Counted from the stretch's first letter, positions 1-6,880 are shown. The stretch: 11,422 bases of DNA from Fidelibacterota bacterium (GCA_030620575.1 JAUXEL010000045.1:1-11422), one strand, 5' to 3'. Made by a program: numbers and translations. The notes: generated from the letters alone by a model not told the origin.

Positions 1-645
1 ATCGAAAAATCTGTTTGGGCCTTTGGTGGTGATGGCTGGGCTTATGATATCGGCTACGGCGGAGTGGATCATGTTCTGGCATCCGGCAAGAATATCAATA
101 TTCTTGTTCTTGATACAGAAGTTTACTCCAATACCGGCGGTCAGGCTTCCAAAGCATCTCCCCTTGGCGCAGTGGCTAAATTTGCCGAATCAGGTAAGAA
201 AACAATTAAAAAAGATCTGGGTCGTATGCTTATGATATACGGATATGTTTATGTAGCATCAGTTGCTATGGGTGCCAATAAAAATCAAGTGGTAAAAGCA
301 TTCCAAGAGGCAGAAGCTTATGACGGTCCATCAATAGTGATTGCATACTCACCGTGTATTAATCATGGTATCGACATGGGATTTTCTCAAAAAGAAGAGA
401 AAAAAGCTGTTGATACCGGATACTGGTTAAACTACCGTTTTAACCCAAGATTAAAAGATGAAGGCAAGAATCCATTGATCTTAGATTCAAAAGAACCGAA
501 TTTTGAGGTTATTGACTTCCTGAACGGTGAAAAACGGTATTCATCACTTGAAAGAACCTTCCCTGAAAATGTTGAAGGTTTCCGGAAAGATTTTCTTTCC
601 TACGCGAAAGATCGCTGGGAAATATATAAGAAAATGGCAGAATAA
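1..645 (+). CDS. nifJ: Pyruvate:ferredoxin (flavodoxin) oxidoreductase, C-terminal part (5' end outside window)
   Basis: Frame 1 is open from the first base to TAA at 643-645, so only about the last 214 residues of a protein normally near 1,170-1,200 aa are present. The enzyme oxidatively decarboxylates pyruvate with CoA to acetyl-CoA and CO2 and passes electrons to ferredoxin or flavodoxin; it is cytoplasmic and typical of anaerobes. The visible part is the thiamine-diphosphate-binding domain: a GGDGWAYDIGYGG segment at local residues 9-21, then LDTEVYSNTGGQ, which carries the Mg/TPP-binding GDG...N pattern, and SPCINHG further on. The C-terminal tail (NPLILDSKEP, then an FLNGE-R-Y-SL segment) is typical of the single-chain enzyme. 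The upstream Fe-S and pyruvate-binding domains cannot be checked. A terminator follows, so this ends a transcription unit. Confidence 0.96.
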   Translation: MEKSVWAFGGDGWAYDIGYGGVDHVLASGKNINILVLDTEVYSNTGGQASKASPLGAVAKFAESGKKTIKKDLGRMLMIYGYVYVASVAMGANKNQVVKAFQEAEAYDGPSIVIAYSPCINHGIDMGFSQKEEKKAVDTGYWLNYRFNPRLKDEGKNPLILDSKEPNFEVIDFLNGEKRYSSLERTFPENVEGFRKDFLSYAKDRWEIYKKMAE

Positions 646-680
646 CCGGACGGATAAATCACATAATATTAGTTGTAAAC

Positions 681-714
681 AAAAACACCTTCTTTAAAAT
701 GAGGGTGTTTTTTT
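681..714 (+). terminator. Rho-independent terminator of the PFOR gene
   Basis: A 12-bp stem (681-692 with 701-712, one G-T wobble) encloses the 8-nt loop TTTAAAAT. A run of seven T follows at 708-714. It lies 36 bp after the PFOR stop codon. The rest of the gap to the next gene (715-805) is AT-rich with no convincing promoter match. Confidence 0.85.
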
Positions 715-794
715 AGTTGGTTCACTTTTACTTCTTTACTCATACCAATATCGTTGCTATTTCTTCCCTAATTATTTACCTTATTATTCCATTT

Positions 795-800
795 AAAGGA
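795..800 (+). promoter_or_regulatory. Shine-Dalgarno deciding a GTG start
   Basis: AAAGGA lies 5 nt upstream of GTG at 806-808. The reading frame then gives a clean signal peptide immediately (K-I-I-K followed by a hydrophobic run), which supports GTG rather than a downstream ATG as the start of the phosphoesterase gene. Confidence 0.7.
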
Positions 801-805
801 ATCCT

Positions 806-3478
806 GTGAAAATCATAAAATGCTTTTTCTTTGTTTTATTCTTCATTACGCTCAGTTGGGGCGCGCAAGCTGTTAAAATTACATCCAGTTCTCAATTATT
901 AAACGGAAGTCATGCAAAAGGTGTTATCGGAGATTATCTGCTTTGGAATGATAGTGTTTCGTTTGTCATTTCTGATATTCCCAATACAACATCTCCGGGA
1001 AATACCGGTGGGTTGTGTATTGACGCGGCTTTACATGATGGCATAGATGATTTTGATCTGTTTTATTTATATTTAAATAATGATTGGCCGCGTCAAGGTA
1101 ATTATCATACGATAGAGATCATTTCTGCCGGTGCACCATACGATTCCGCTCATATCTGTGTTAAGGGTGTTGATTCAGATAATGCAAATATCTCAATAAT
1201 AAGCGATTATATTTTATATGATGATACTCCTGTGTTACGGGTGAAAACCCGGTTTTACAACCATTCGACAACAGCGCTGAATGCCTATGGAATTGGAGAT
1301 GCTTTTTCCTGGGGAAGTAATCCTTTTGTACCGGGTAGTGGCTCTATTTCCGGGGGAAATTCTCTTACCGGCTGGATTGCGTCTACGACATCTAATACCC
1401 TTTATGGATATATGGCTATGGAAGATTTTGAGGCAAGCCATGGGACTTATTGGAGTGATGCAACATTAAAAGAAGTCAATCTGGCAGCAGGTGACTCTGT
1501 GAGCATGTTGCGTTATTTTATTGTTTCAAATGATCTTATAGCAATTTATTCATCTTATCTTGATCTATGGGATATTCCGGCAGGTACCTTATCGGTTTCT
1601 GTATTGCAAGAAGGACAGCCGGCAGAAGATGCGCTTGTGACATTAATACATGGATCAGACAGCGGTCCAACATTAGAAGCATATACTAATAGCTTTGGAC
1701 TTTTAAATTCCCCTTTGAATATCGGAAATTGGCTCTGTCGTGTTAAGGTTGGTGGGCAAACAAAAGAACAAAATATAAATATTACAGCGGATTCAAATCA
1801 TGACCTTAGCTTTTTTATGGACGCTGTATTACCTCCTGTGATAAGGCAAGACACGCTAACAATCATTCAGTCCCCTATTATCAATATTCCCACACTTGCA
1901 TTGCCCGGCGACACCATTTCTGTTCAAATTGACTTGCCAGAAGGAGAGTCCGTTCAATCTTTAGCATTATTATTCAATGCTGATCCTATCGACCTTGTTT
2001 TTGAAGAAACATCCGAAATATCTCCTTTTGGATTGCGTACTTTTATTGCAAGTATACCCCAATTAATGCTTTATGGTCTCTATGATCTTAAGATCCAATG
2101 TACAGGATCGGATAGTGTTGATATTTCTGAAAATGCCGTATATATTCTTCCTGAATATAAGAATGAATTTACTTTTATTCATGTAACCGATACCCATTTA
2201 CCTTCGCATTATTATTGGGGTGACCCCGAAGTAGAAACCGATACAACAGAAATTGAAGATTTTCGTGCTGTCATTGATGACATTAACATCATTCATCCTG
2301 ATTTTGTTCTTCACACCGGAGATTTGATCAATGACGGTGAATTAGAAGCATTGGGGACTCCTGCAATATCCCGTGCTAAAAAGCTGCTTCTTGAACTGGA
2401 AGTTCCTCTTTTCATGGTTTCGGGAAATCATGATTTGGGCGGATGGATTTCTACCCCTGCGCCGGACGGGACAGCACGCCGTACTTGGTGGAATTATTTT
2501 GGCTGGAAATATTTAAGCAGTACAAGTACCATCGCAACAACTACGCAAAACTACTCTTTTAATTATGGAAATATTCACTTTGTAGGGCTTGAAGCATATG
2601 ACAATTATGATAAATGGCGTCATGAAGTATACGGAGATGAAAGTTTTACTTCAGCACAATTGGAATGGCTGAATAATGATTTATCCGAGCACTCGGATGC
2701 TGATTTAACGGTTTTATTTTATCATTATGATTTTAAGCATGAATTAGACTTATCAACTTTGGGTGTTGATGCCGCATTTTGGGGACATATTCATAGTAAT
2801 ACCGGAAATATCGGCATGTCACCTCTTGATATCAGTACAGGTGCAACTTGTGATGGTAACCGTTGGTACCGGATTGTGACTGTTGAAAATAATATTATTA
2901 CGTTCATGCAGACACTTCAGTCTGGAAATAACGGTGAATTGATAACAAAATCTGTTAGTTCTGATAAAAATACCGTTACCCTTACAAATAATTCAAGTGT
3001 GGAATTTGAAAATTGTGTGGTTACCTTTCCCCTGGAAAATGGTAAAAAAATTGCTTCTTTATCTAATGCTGTATTGATGCAAATAGATAGCCTAAGCACT
3101 CCAAAAACAGTATATGCTTACGTTGATTTACCAGCAAACAATAGTGTTGAAGCATCAATAACTGTGGAAGACATTATCCCTGTAAGTACATTAGATATAC
3201 CGGATAATATGTTTCTTGCATTAGTTTATCCCAATCCTTTTAATCCAAGACTGGTCATCAGCTATCAGCTGTCAGCTGTCAGCTTGGTTGATGTCAGTAT
3301 TTATAATATGCAGGGAAAGATCATCGACACATTATTTATGGGTGAGCAAAATCCCGGAGAACATAAACTGATCTGGAACGCTGGTGAACAAGCATCAGGA
3401 CTCTATTTTATAAAGGCTAATGTAAGAAATTCATCGGGAACATATCAAGCCGTTGAAAAATGTCTTTTGATGAAATAA
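806..3478 (+). CDS. Secreted calcineurin-like metallophosphoesterase with T9SS type A sorting domain
   Basis: 890 aa. Residues 1-22 form a Sec signal peptide with a likely cut after GAQA. Residues ~23-255 are beta-rich and not recognised. Residues ~258-338 resemble a carboxypeptidase-regulatory-like beta sandwich (TLSVSVLQEGQPAEDALVTL). Residues ~455-665 are a metallophosphoesterase domain with the full metal-ligand set: D462-x-H464, G505-D506, GNHD 540-543, H640 and GHIH 660-663. Residues ~805-890 are the T9SS type A C-terminal sorting domain (YPNPFNP 808-814), which predicts export across the outer membrane and surface anchoring or release. The dimetal site should hydrolyse a phosphoester, but the substrate cannot be read from sequence; nucleotide, phosphodiester or phospholipid-type substrates are all possible. 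It appears monocistronic, with a terminator before it and a hairpin after. A 28-bp heptamer repeat lies inside the sorting-domain codons. Confidence 0.93.
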   Translation: MKIIKCFFFVLFFITLSWGAQAVKITSSSQLLNGSHAKGVIGDYLLWNDSVSFVISDIPNTTSPGNTGGLCIDAALHDGIDDFDLFYLYLNNDWPRQGNYHTIEIISAGAPYDSAHICVKGVDSDNANISIISDYILYDDTPVLRVKTRFYNHSTTALNAYGIGDAFSWGSNPFVPGSGSISGGNSLTGWIASTTSNTLYGYMAMEDFEASHGTYWSDATLKEVNLAAGDSVSMLRYFIVSNDLIAIYSSYLDLWDIPAGTLSVSVLQEGQPAEDALVTLIHGSDSGPTLEAYTNSFGLLNSPLNIGNWLCRVKVGGQTKEQNINITADSNHDLSFFMDAVLPPVIRQDTLTIIQSPIINIPTLALPGDTISVQIDLPEGESVQSLALLFNADPIDLVFEETSEISPFGLRTFIASIPQLMLYGLYDLKIQCTGSDSVDISENAVYILPEYKNEFTFIHVTDTHLPSHYYWGDPEVETDTTEIEDFRAVIDDINIIHPDFVLHTGDLINDGELEALGTPAISRAKKLLLELEVPLFMVSGNHDLGGWISTPAPDGTARRTWWNYFGWKYLSSTSTIATTTQNYSFNYGNIHFVGLEAYDNYDKWRHEVYGDESFTSAQLEWLNNDLSEHSDADLTVLFYHYDFKHELDLSTLGVDAAFWGHIHSNTGNIGMSPLDISTGATCDGNRWYRIVTVENNIITFMQTLQSGNNGELITKSVSSDKNTVTLTNNSSVEFENCVVTFPLENGKKIASLSNAVLMQIDSLSTPKTVYAYVDLPANNSVEASITVEDIIPVSTLDIPDNMFLALVYPNPFNPRLVISYQLSAVSLVDVSIYNMQGKIIDTLFMGEQNPGEHKLIWNAGEQASGLYFIKANVRNSSGTYQAVEKCLLMK
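3257..3284 (+). repeat. Four tandem 7-bp units inside the T9SS sorting-domain coding region
   Basis: ATCAGCT, ATCAGCT, GTCAGCT, GTCAGCT run without interruption and encode the ISYQLSAVS part of the sorting domain. Because the period is 7, each unit is read in a different frame. The encoded segment still has the length expected for this domain (I-S-Y-Q-L, then nine residues, then I-Y-N), so it has not expanded the protein. Confidence 0.85.
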
Positions 3479-3484
3479 AGTAAG

Positions 3485-3506
3485 GGACCCCCGAGCATCG
3501 GGGTCC
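3485..3506 (+). terminator. GC-rich hairpin after the phosphoesterase gene, possible terminator
   Basis: It begins 7 bp after the stop codon. GGA 3485-3487 pairs with TCC 3504-3506 and CCCCGA 3489-3494 with TCGGGG 3498-3503, with one bulged C at 3488 and a GCA loop. No T-tract follows on the plus strand, so intrinsic termination is uncertain. It may instead be a transcript-end stabiliser or an extragenic palindrome. Confidence 0.45.
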
Positions 3507-3545
3507 TCTACAATACTATAAATTAATACTTGCTTCTTCCGTCTT

Positions 3546-3562
3546 CCCCGAATTAATCGGGG
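3546..3562. repeat. Short palindrome with CCCCGA / TCGGGG arms
   Basis: CCCCGA 3546-3551, loop ATTAA 3552-3556, TCGGGG 3557-3562. The arms are the same 6-mers as in the hairpins at 3489-3503 and 7196-7211. There is no T-tract in either direction. It lies in the convergent gap just before the heptamer array. Confidence 0.6.
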
Positions 3563-3573
3563 CCGGACAAGTA

Positions 3574-3707
3574 CTTCTTACTTCTTGCTTCCTTGCTTCT
3601 TACTTCTTGCTTCCTTGCTTCTTACTTCTTGCTTCCTTGCTTCCTTGCTTCTTGCTTCCTTGCTTCCCTGCTTTCTTGCTTTCTTGCTTCTTACTGCCTA
3701 CTTCTTA
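3574..3707. repeat. Array of 18 imperfect 7/8-bp units (CTTCTTA, CTTCTTG, CTTCCTTG)
   Basis: The first 66 bp are three perfect copies of a 22-bp higher-order unit (CTTCTTA + CTTCTTG + CTTCCTTG) at 3574-3595, 3596-3617 and 3618-3639. Nine more degenerate units continue to 3707: CTTCCTTG, CTTCTTG, CTTCCTTG, CTTCCCTG, CTTTCTTG twice, CTTCTTA, CTGCCTA, CTTCTTA. One strand is pure pyrimidine apart from one A or G per unit. The array fills the gap between two convergent genes and overlaps the last 9 nt of the radical SAM gene, including its stop codon. It is a variable-number-type simple repeat: units abut with no spacers, so it is not CRISPR. The open frame through it is low-complexity and not a gene. 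Confidence 0.93.
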
Positions 3708-4642
3708 CTATATTCATCGCCCTGATATAAATTGTTATCCCGCATATATTTTTGTAAATCCATCACAAATGCAGTCGTGGTTTGAGTCCATTGCGGAGCA
3801 ATTAAATATGCTTCGGGTGAACTGGAGATAACACGCTGTAAAATCATATCTGTCCGTAATTTTGCAATAAAATGTGCAATGAATTCCACATATTCCTCAT
3901 AAGAAAATAACGGGAACGGCTGTTTTTTATATAATGTGGCCAAATTTGTTTGTTTGATAACCTGCAAGTGATGTAATTTTATAAATTTCAAAGGCAGATC
4001 GTTTATGGCTTCTGCCATTGCCATCATCTCTTCCCGGGTCTCGGTAGGCAGACCCAGAATAATGTGGCCGGTCACATCAAGTTGATAATTTGCAATCCGA
4101 TCTAATGCGATATAGGTTGTTTCAACTGTGTGACAGCGGTTCATCCATAGAAGCGATGTATTATAAATGGATTCAATCCCCAGCTCAAGATTTACATCAT
4201 AATTCATTGAAATATCGTGTAGCAAAGACAAAACATCATCATCAATACAGTCGGGACGGGTCGAAACAGCCAGTCCAACGATCTGCGGATAATCTAAAGC
4301 ATCACGGTATAATCGTTCAAGCTGCTTTACGGGTGCATAGGTGTTTGTGTGGTTTTGAAAATATGCAATAAACTTATTTACCCCAAATCGCATGTTAAGA
4401 AACTGGATTCCTTCAGCGACCTGATCGGATATTGCTTTATGTTTATCAGCATAAGGCGGAGAGAAAGAATGATGATTACAGTAAATACATCCTCCGGTAC
4501 CGAGATTCCCATCGCGATTCGGACAGGTGAAATTTCCTTCGATAGACAGGCGTTGCACCCGTTCGCCAAAACGGTCTTCCAGATAATATTTATAATTATT
4601 ATAGTGAAACCCTCTGCGTGCATAAGGCAAGGCCATCATCAT
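3698..4642 (-). CDS. yhcC: Radical SAM protein, YhcC/YtqA family (TIGR01212)
   Basis: 314 aa, full length for the family. The 4Fe-4S ligands are C40-x11-C52-x2-C55 within CPNRDG...GGCIYC, the long-spaced pattern of this family rather than the usual CxxxCxxC. Other family segments are YFQNHTNTYAP (94-104), STRPDC (127-132), the ELGIES strand (153-158), HIILGLPTET (193-202) and a C-terminal APQW (282-285). The Bacillus member YtqA has been linked to wobble-uridine (mnm5U-type) tRNA modification; applying that role here is inference. Last gene of the operon: its ATG overlaps the stop of the Crp/Fnr gene (ATGA, 4639-4642), with GAGGA upstream. Three consecutive ATG codons make the exact start ambiguous by one or two residues. 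The C-terminal Lys-Lys and TAG are contributed by the heptamer array. Confidence 0.94.
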   Translation of the reverse strand: MMMALPYARRGFHYNNYKYYLEDRFGERVQRLSIEGNFTCPNRDGNLGTGGCIYCNHHSFSPPYADKHKAISDQVAEGIQFLNMRFGVNKFIAYFQNHTNTYAPVKQLERLYRDALDYPQIVGLAVSTRPDCIDDDVLSLLHDISMNYDVNLELGIESIYNTSLLWMNRCHTVETTYIALDRIANYQLDVTGHIILGLPTETREEMMAMAEAINDLPLKFIKLHHLQVIKQTNLATLYKKQPFPLFSYEEYVEFIAHFIAKLRTDMILQRVISSSPEAYLIAPQWTQTTTAFVMDLQKYMRDNNLYQGDEYSKK

Positions 4643-5313
4643 GAAAATTCCTCATAAAATCGGGAATAATCACTAATCACAAGATGTCGACCGGATTTTT
4701 TAATATACTGCTGATCTTCCATATAGGAAAATGTTCGGGATACGGTTTCTCTTGATGTACCGGCAAGCGCTGCTATATCATGCTGAAAAGGCATTTTTTT
4801 GATGATTACAGACTGTTTGTAGCGATAGCCTGAATATTCAGCAAGATGTACTAGCACACCGCCAATTCGTTGCGTGGAATTATGATTGTTTAAATTCTCA
4901 ATGCATTGATTTGATATACGGATACGTTGTGCCATATGATATAATAAGCAATAAGATAAATTCGGCATGTTGATCAACAGCTTCTTAAAATTTTCATGCC
5001 GCATACATAGGACTTCACAGGGCTGTTGCGAACATACACTTGCTGAACAAATACCCTCATCCAGTATAGATAATTCACCAAAGAAATCGCCTTCATGCAA
5101 AAGCGCTAAAATAATTTCCTGACCATCGTCATTCGCGCGCGATATTTTTACTTTCCCTTTTTTTATAATAAAAAAATGTTTGCCTATATCGCCTTCAATA
5201 ATCATTAATTGATTACGCTTATATGTTTTATAAATAAAATACTGTGCTATTCTTGCTAAATCAGATGATTTTATTCCGTCAAATAGCGGAATTTCTTCTA
5301 AGTCGTGATACAT
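4639..5313 (-). CDS. Crp/Fnr-family transcriptional regulator
   Basis: 224 aa from ATG at 5313. Residues ~6-115 are a cyclic-nucleotide-binding-like beta roll (GDIGKHFFIIKKGKVKI, then GDFFGELSILDEG). Residues ~124-145 are the dimerisation helix. Residues ~147-218 are a winged helix-turn-helix with recognition helix TSRETVSRTF (186-195), close to that of E. coli CRP, so a TGTGA/TTGAT-like palindromic operator is likely. The arginine that contacts cAMP phosphate in CRP (RSA motif) is replaced by Cys (I-C-S-A, C89), arguing against cAMP as ligand. The N-terminal cysteines of FNR are absent, but C89, C94, C99 and C103 form a cluster in the roll. I chose ATG 5313 over a TTG at 5346 because AGGGGA sits 9 nt upstream of it and the alternative adds an atypical basic N-terminus overlapping the preceding gene. 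It may autoregulate its operon, but no clear operator is seen. Confidence 0.93.
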   Translation of the reverse strand: MYHDLEEIPLFDGIKSSDLARIAQYFIYKTYKRNQLMIIEGDIGKHFFIIKKGKVKISRANDDGQEIILALLHEGDFFGELSILDEGICSASVCSQQPCEVLCMRHENFKKLLINMPNLSYCLLYHMAQRIRISNQCIENLNNHNSTQRIGGVLVHLAEYSGYRYKQSVIIKKMPFQHDIAALAGTSRETVSRTFSYMEDQQYIKKSGRHLVISDYSRFYEEFS

Positions 5314-5322
5314 ATTTCCATG

Positions 5323-5328
5323 TCCCCT
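5323..5328 (-). promoter_or_regulatory. Shine-Dalgarno of the Crp/Fnr gene, overlapping the preceding stop codon
   Basis: On the minus strand AGGGGA lies 9 nt before ATG 5313, and its first two bases belong to the TAG stop of the GerW-like gene (5327-5329). This arrangement favours translational coupling and supports the shorter start. Confidence 0.65.
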
Positions 5329-5674
5329 ATTCTTTTTCGGGGGCAATGCGATCCAATATTCCGGGGACTAAATCAAGAAGTTTGTTTAATGAACGATCTT
5401 CTTTTGCCAGCCACATTAACCGTGATTCCTGGCCTTTTTTAACCACAACCACAACTATTGGTGTTATGGTAATCCCCCCACCGGCACCTTCACCCCCGTC
5501 TTTTTTATTGTTACCGTCATGTCCGCCGCCACCGGTAGCAAATCCGATGCTGATCTTCGAAATTGGAATTAAAGTAACATCCTGAACAACAATTGGGTCA
5601 CCAACCACTGTTTCGGTTTTTGCTAATGTTTTCACTTTCTCTAATAATGTAGATAGAGTATCATTTACGCTCAT
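5327..5674 (-). CDS. gerW: GerW/YtfJ-family protein
   Basis: 115 aa. The family layout is clear: a short N-terminal helix (residues 5-20), T-V-V-G-D-P (22-27), ITLIPISKIS-like strands (residues 33-42, here VTLIPISKIS), the Gly-rich GFATGGGG (44-51), a polar Gly-rich loop (52-67) and the strand ITITPIVVVVV (68-78), then a C-terminal helix. In Bacillus, YtfJ/GerW is a spore protein needed for normal germination; homologues occur in many non-sporulating bacteria with no known role. No signal peptide or membrane segment is seen, so it is probably cytoplasmic. ATG 5674 overlaps the DUF2953 gene by 14 nt and has AGGAAGGA 8 nt upstream (5683-5690). The adjacent DUF2953 protein is the same partner (YtfI) as in Firmicutes, suggesting that the two act together, probably at the membrane. 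Confidence 0.93.
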   Translation of the reverse strand: MSVNDTLSTLLEKVKTLAKTETVVGDPIVVQDVTLIPISKISIGFATGGGGHDGNNKKDGGEGAGGGITITPIVVVVVKKGQESRLMWLAKEDRSLNKLLDLVPGILDRIAPEKE

Positions 5675-6362
5675 GTCTTGTATCCTTCCTATATGTCAAA
5701 TACATGAATAATAATGTACAAAAAATACCATATAATTTCATAGTTATTTTTGTGCCTAACGACACATCCAGTCTCGGCTGCTGAAAATCCCATTGGATAT
5801 TCACATTCTGTAGAGACGTCATTGGCAAGATAGAATATACGATTGCGGCGGCAGTCCCGGTTTGAGACGGTTCTTGCAAACCAATATTTGCCGAAAAAGA
5901 TTCGAATGAATATGTGACATACCTCACATATATTTTTTTAATATATATATGATATTTCTGCCACAGGGTAATTAAATTATCTTTTGTGCTCAATAGACCC
6001 TCAATTTTATCAATAAACGTTTCTTTTGTTTCTTTTTCCCCGGATGCTTCCCGGGCAAAACGCGGTTCATTTTTATCCTCTAAGGTATCTGGGGCCGGAG
6101 TTGCCTTTTCATGCGACAAAGGTAAACGGAATGGAATAGGGATACCTAATAACCGAAGGGTGATATGTACATACTTCAAATCATGTATTTTACAGCGGGC
6201 ACAAAATACATATTTTATCCAGTAAATATCCATCTCTGCCCGGGGTTCACGCTGCCAGTATTCTCCGTTTATAACAACTTTTAGGCGGATAAACAGAATA
6301 CCCAGAAAAACCAGAATAAAAAACAGAATTGTACCAGCCAATATGTATAAAATAATCATCAT
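5661..6362 (-). CDS. DUF2953 (YtfI-like) membrane protein
   Basis: 233 aa. One strong N-terminal transmembrane helix (residues ~3-25) is followed by FIRLKVVINGEY. A charged, low-complexity linker (~83-117) leads to the conserved C-terminal segment with GLQEPSQTGTAAAIVYSILP (161-180), the DUF2953 signature. A weaker hydrophobic segment at ~209-223 may be a second membrane helix. The body probably lies at the membrane surface; its side is not certain. Biochemical function is unknown. Start ATG 6362 forms a 4-bp ATGA overlap with the DUF4416 stop; a second ATG follows immediately. It is the Firmicute YtfI type, and the following gene is the YtfJ/GerW type. Confidence 0.88.
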   Translation of the reverse strand: MMIILYILAGTILFFILVFLGILFIRLKVVINGEYWQREPRAEMDIYWIKYVFCARCKIHDLKYVHITLRLLGIPIPFRLPLSHEKATPAPDTLEDKNEPRFAREASGEKETKETFIDKIEGLLSTKDNLITLWQKYHIYIKKIYVRYVTYSFESFSANIGLQEPSQTGTAAAIVYSILPMTSLQNVNIQWDFQQPRLDVSLGTKITMKLYGIFCTLLFMYLTYRKDTRHERK

Positions 6363-6880
6363 TGTTTTAGTTGCTGTTTATAGTGCTGACGTATCTTTAA
6401 AAAAAAGTCGTTATAACACCCGGTTGTAAAATCCGGAAAACTCCATTCATAGGGGTGAAATGTTTTTTTATAAAAATACAGGGTGGGATCAGCATAAATA
6501 CCTTTATCAAGATATATTTTCTGTCGGGCATATTTTGCGGATGCCAATACAAATTTATCCAAATCAAGATATCCCGGATCTAAATTGATGGTTCGTTTGT
6601 GATGATCCATAAAATTTCGTTCAATAATATTTGTTAAATGTTTTATTTCAGGAAGTTGCTGAGGCATAATTAATCTGTCATAAGATACAAATACACGTTT
6701 AAGATCCTTACCCATCTCCGGTTCATAATAATCCGTAAAATCAAATGACAAAACGTTGCTGACATGATCCTGCGCCCCAAATACAGTTTCTAAAAATCGC
6801 AGGCAGGTATCAATATCGCATTTAGAATTATAAATGATTCCCAATACACATTTAACACGCGGAGCTTTTTGTACGTCCAT
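6359..6880 (-). CDS. DUF4416 family protein
   Basis: 173 aa from ATG 6880. Family segments seen: K-C-V-L-G-I-I-Y-N near the N-terminus (10-18), FDFTDYYEPEMG (46-57), a LTNIIE helix (82-87), NLDPGYLDLDKFVLASAK (99-116) and YEWSFPDF (144-151). There is no signal peptide or membrane helix. No biochemical function is known for the family, which is widespread in anaerobic and candidate-phylum bacteria. It is the first gene of the operon; its stop overlaps the DUF2953 start. I prefer ATG 6880 to an in-frame TTG at 6907, because the extra nine residues (VIFYLSFK type) do not look like the family N-terminus. Neither start has a strong Shine-Dalgarno. Confidence 0.87.
   Translation of the reverse strand: MDVQKAPRVKCVLGIIYNSKCDIDTCLRFLETVFGAQDHVSNVLSFDFTDYYEPEMGKDLKRVFVSYDRLIMPQQLPEIKHLTNIIERNFMDHHKRTINLDPGYLDLDKFVLASAKYARQKIYLDKGIYADPTLYFYKKTFHPYEWSFPDFTTGCYNDFFLKIRQHYKQQLKQ

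Noticed and set aside
23..235. 70-codon plus-strand frame inside the PFOR gene
   Set aside because: It is a frame-shifted shadow of the conserved TPP-binding region.
3574..3707. CRISPR array
   Set aside because: Units are 7-8 bp and directly adjacent, with no spacers and no cas genes nearby.
3607..3831. Open frame of 74 codons on the plus strand (Leu/Pro/Cys/Phe-rich)
   Set aside because: Its first half is a translation of the pyrimidine-rich heptamer array and its second half is antisense to the radical SAM gene; no family resemblance.
5314..5346. N-terminal extension of the Crp/Fnr regulator from TTG 5346
   Set aside because: It overlaps the GerW-like gene by 20 bp and gives an atypical basic leader; ATG 5313 has a well-placed AGGGGA.
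6039..6056. CCCGG/CCGGG-containing segment that could fold as a hairpin
   Set aside because: It lies inside the DUF2953 linker codons, has no T-tract, and does not share the CCCCGA core; probably codon composition.
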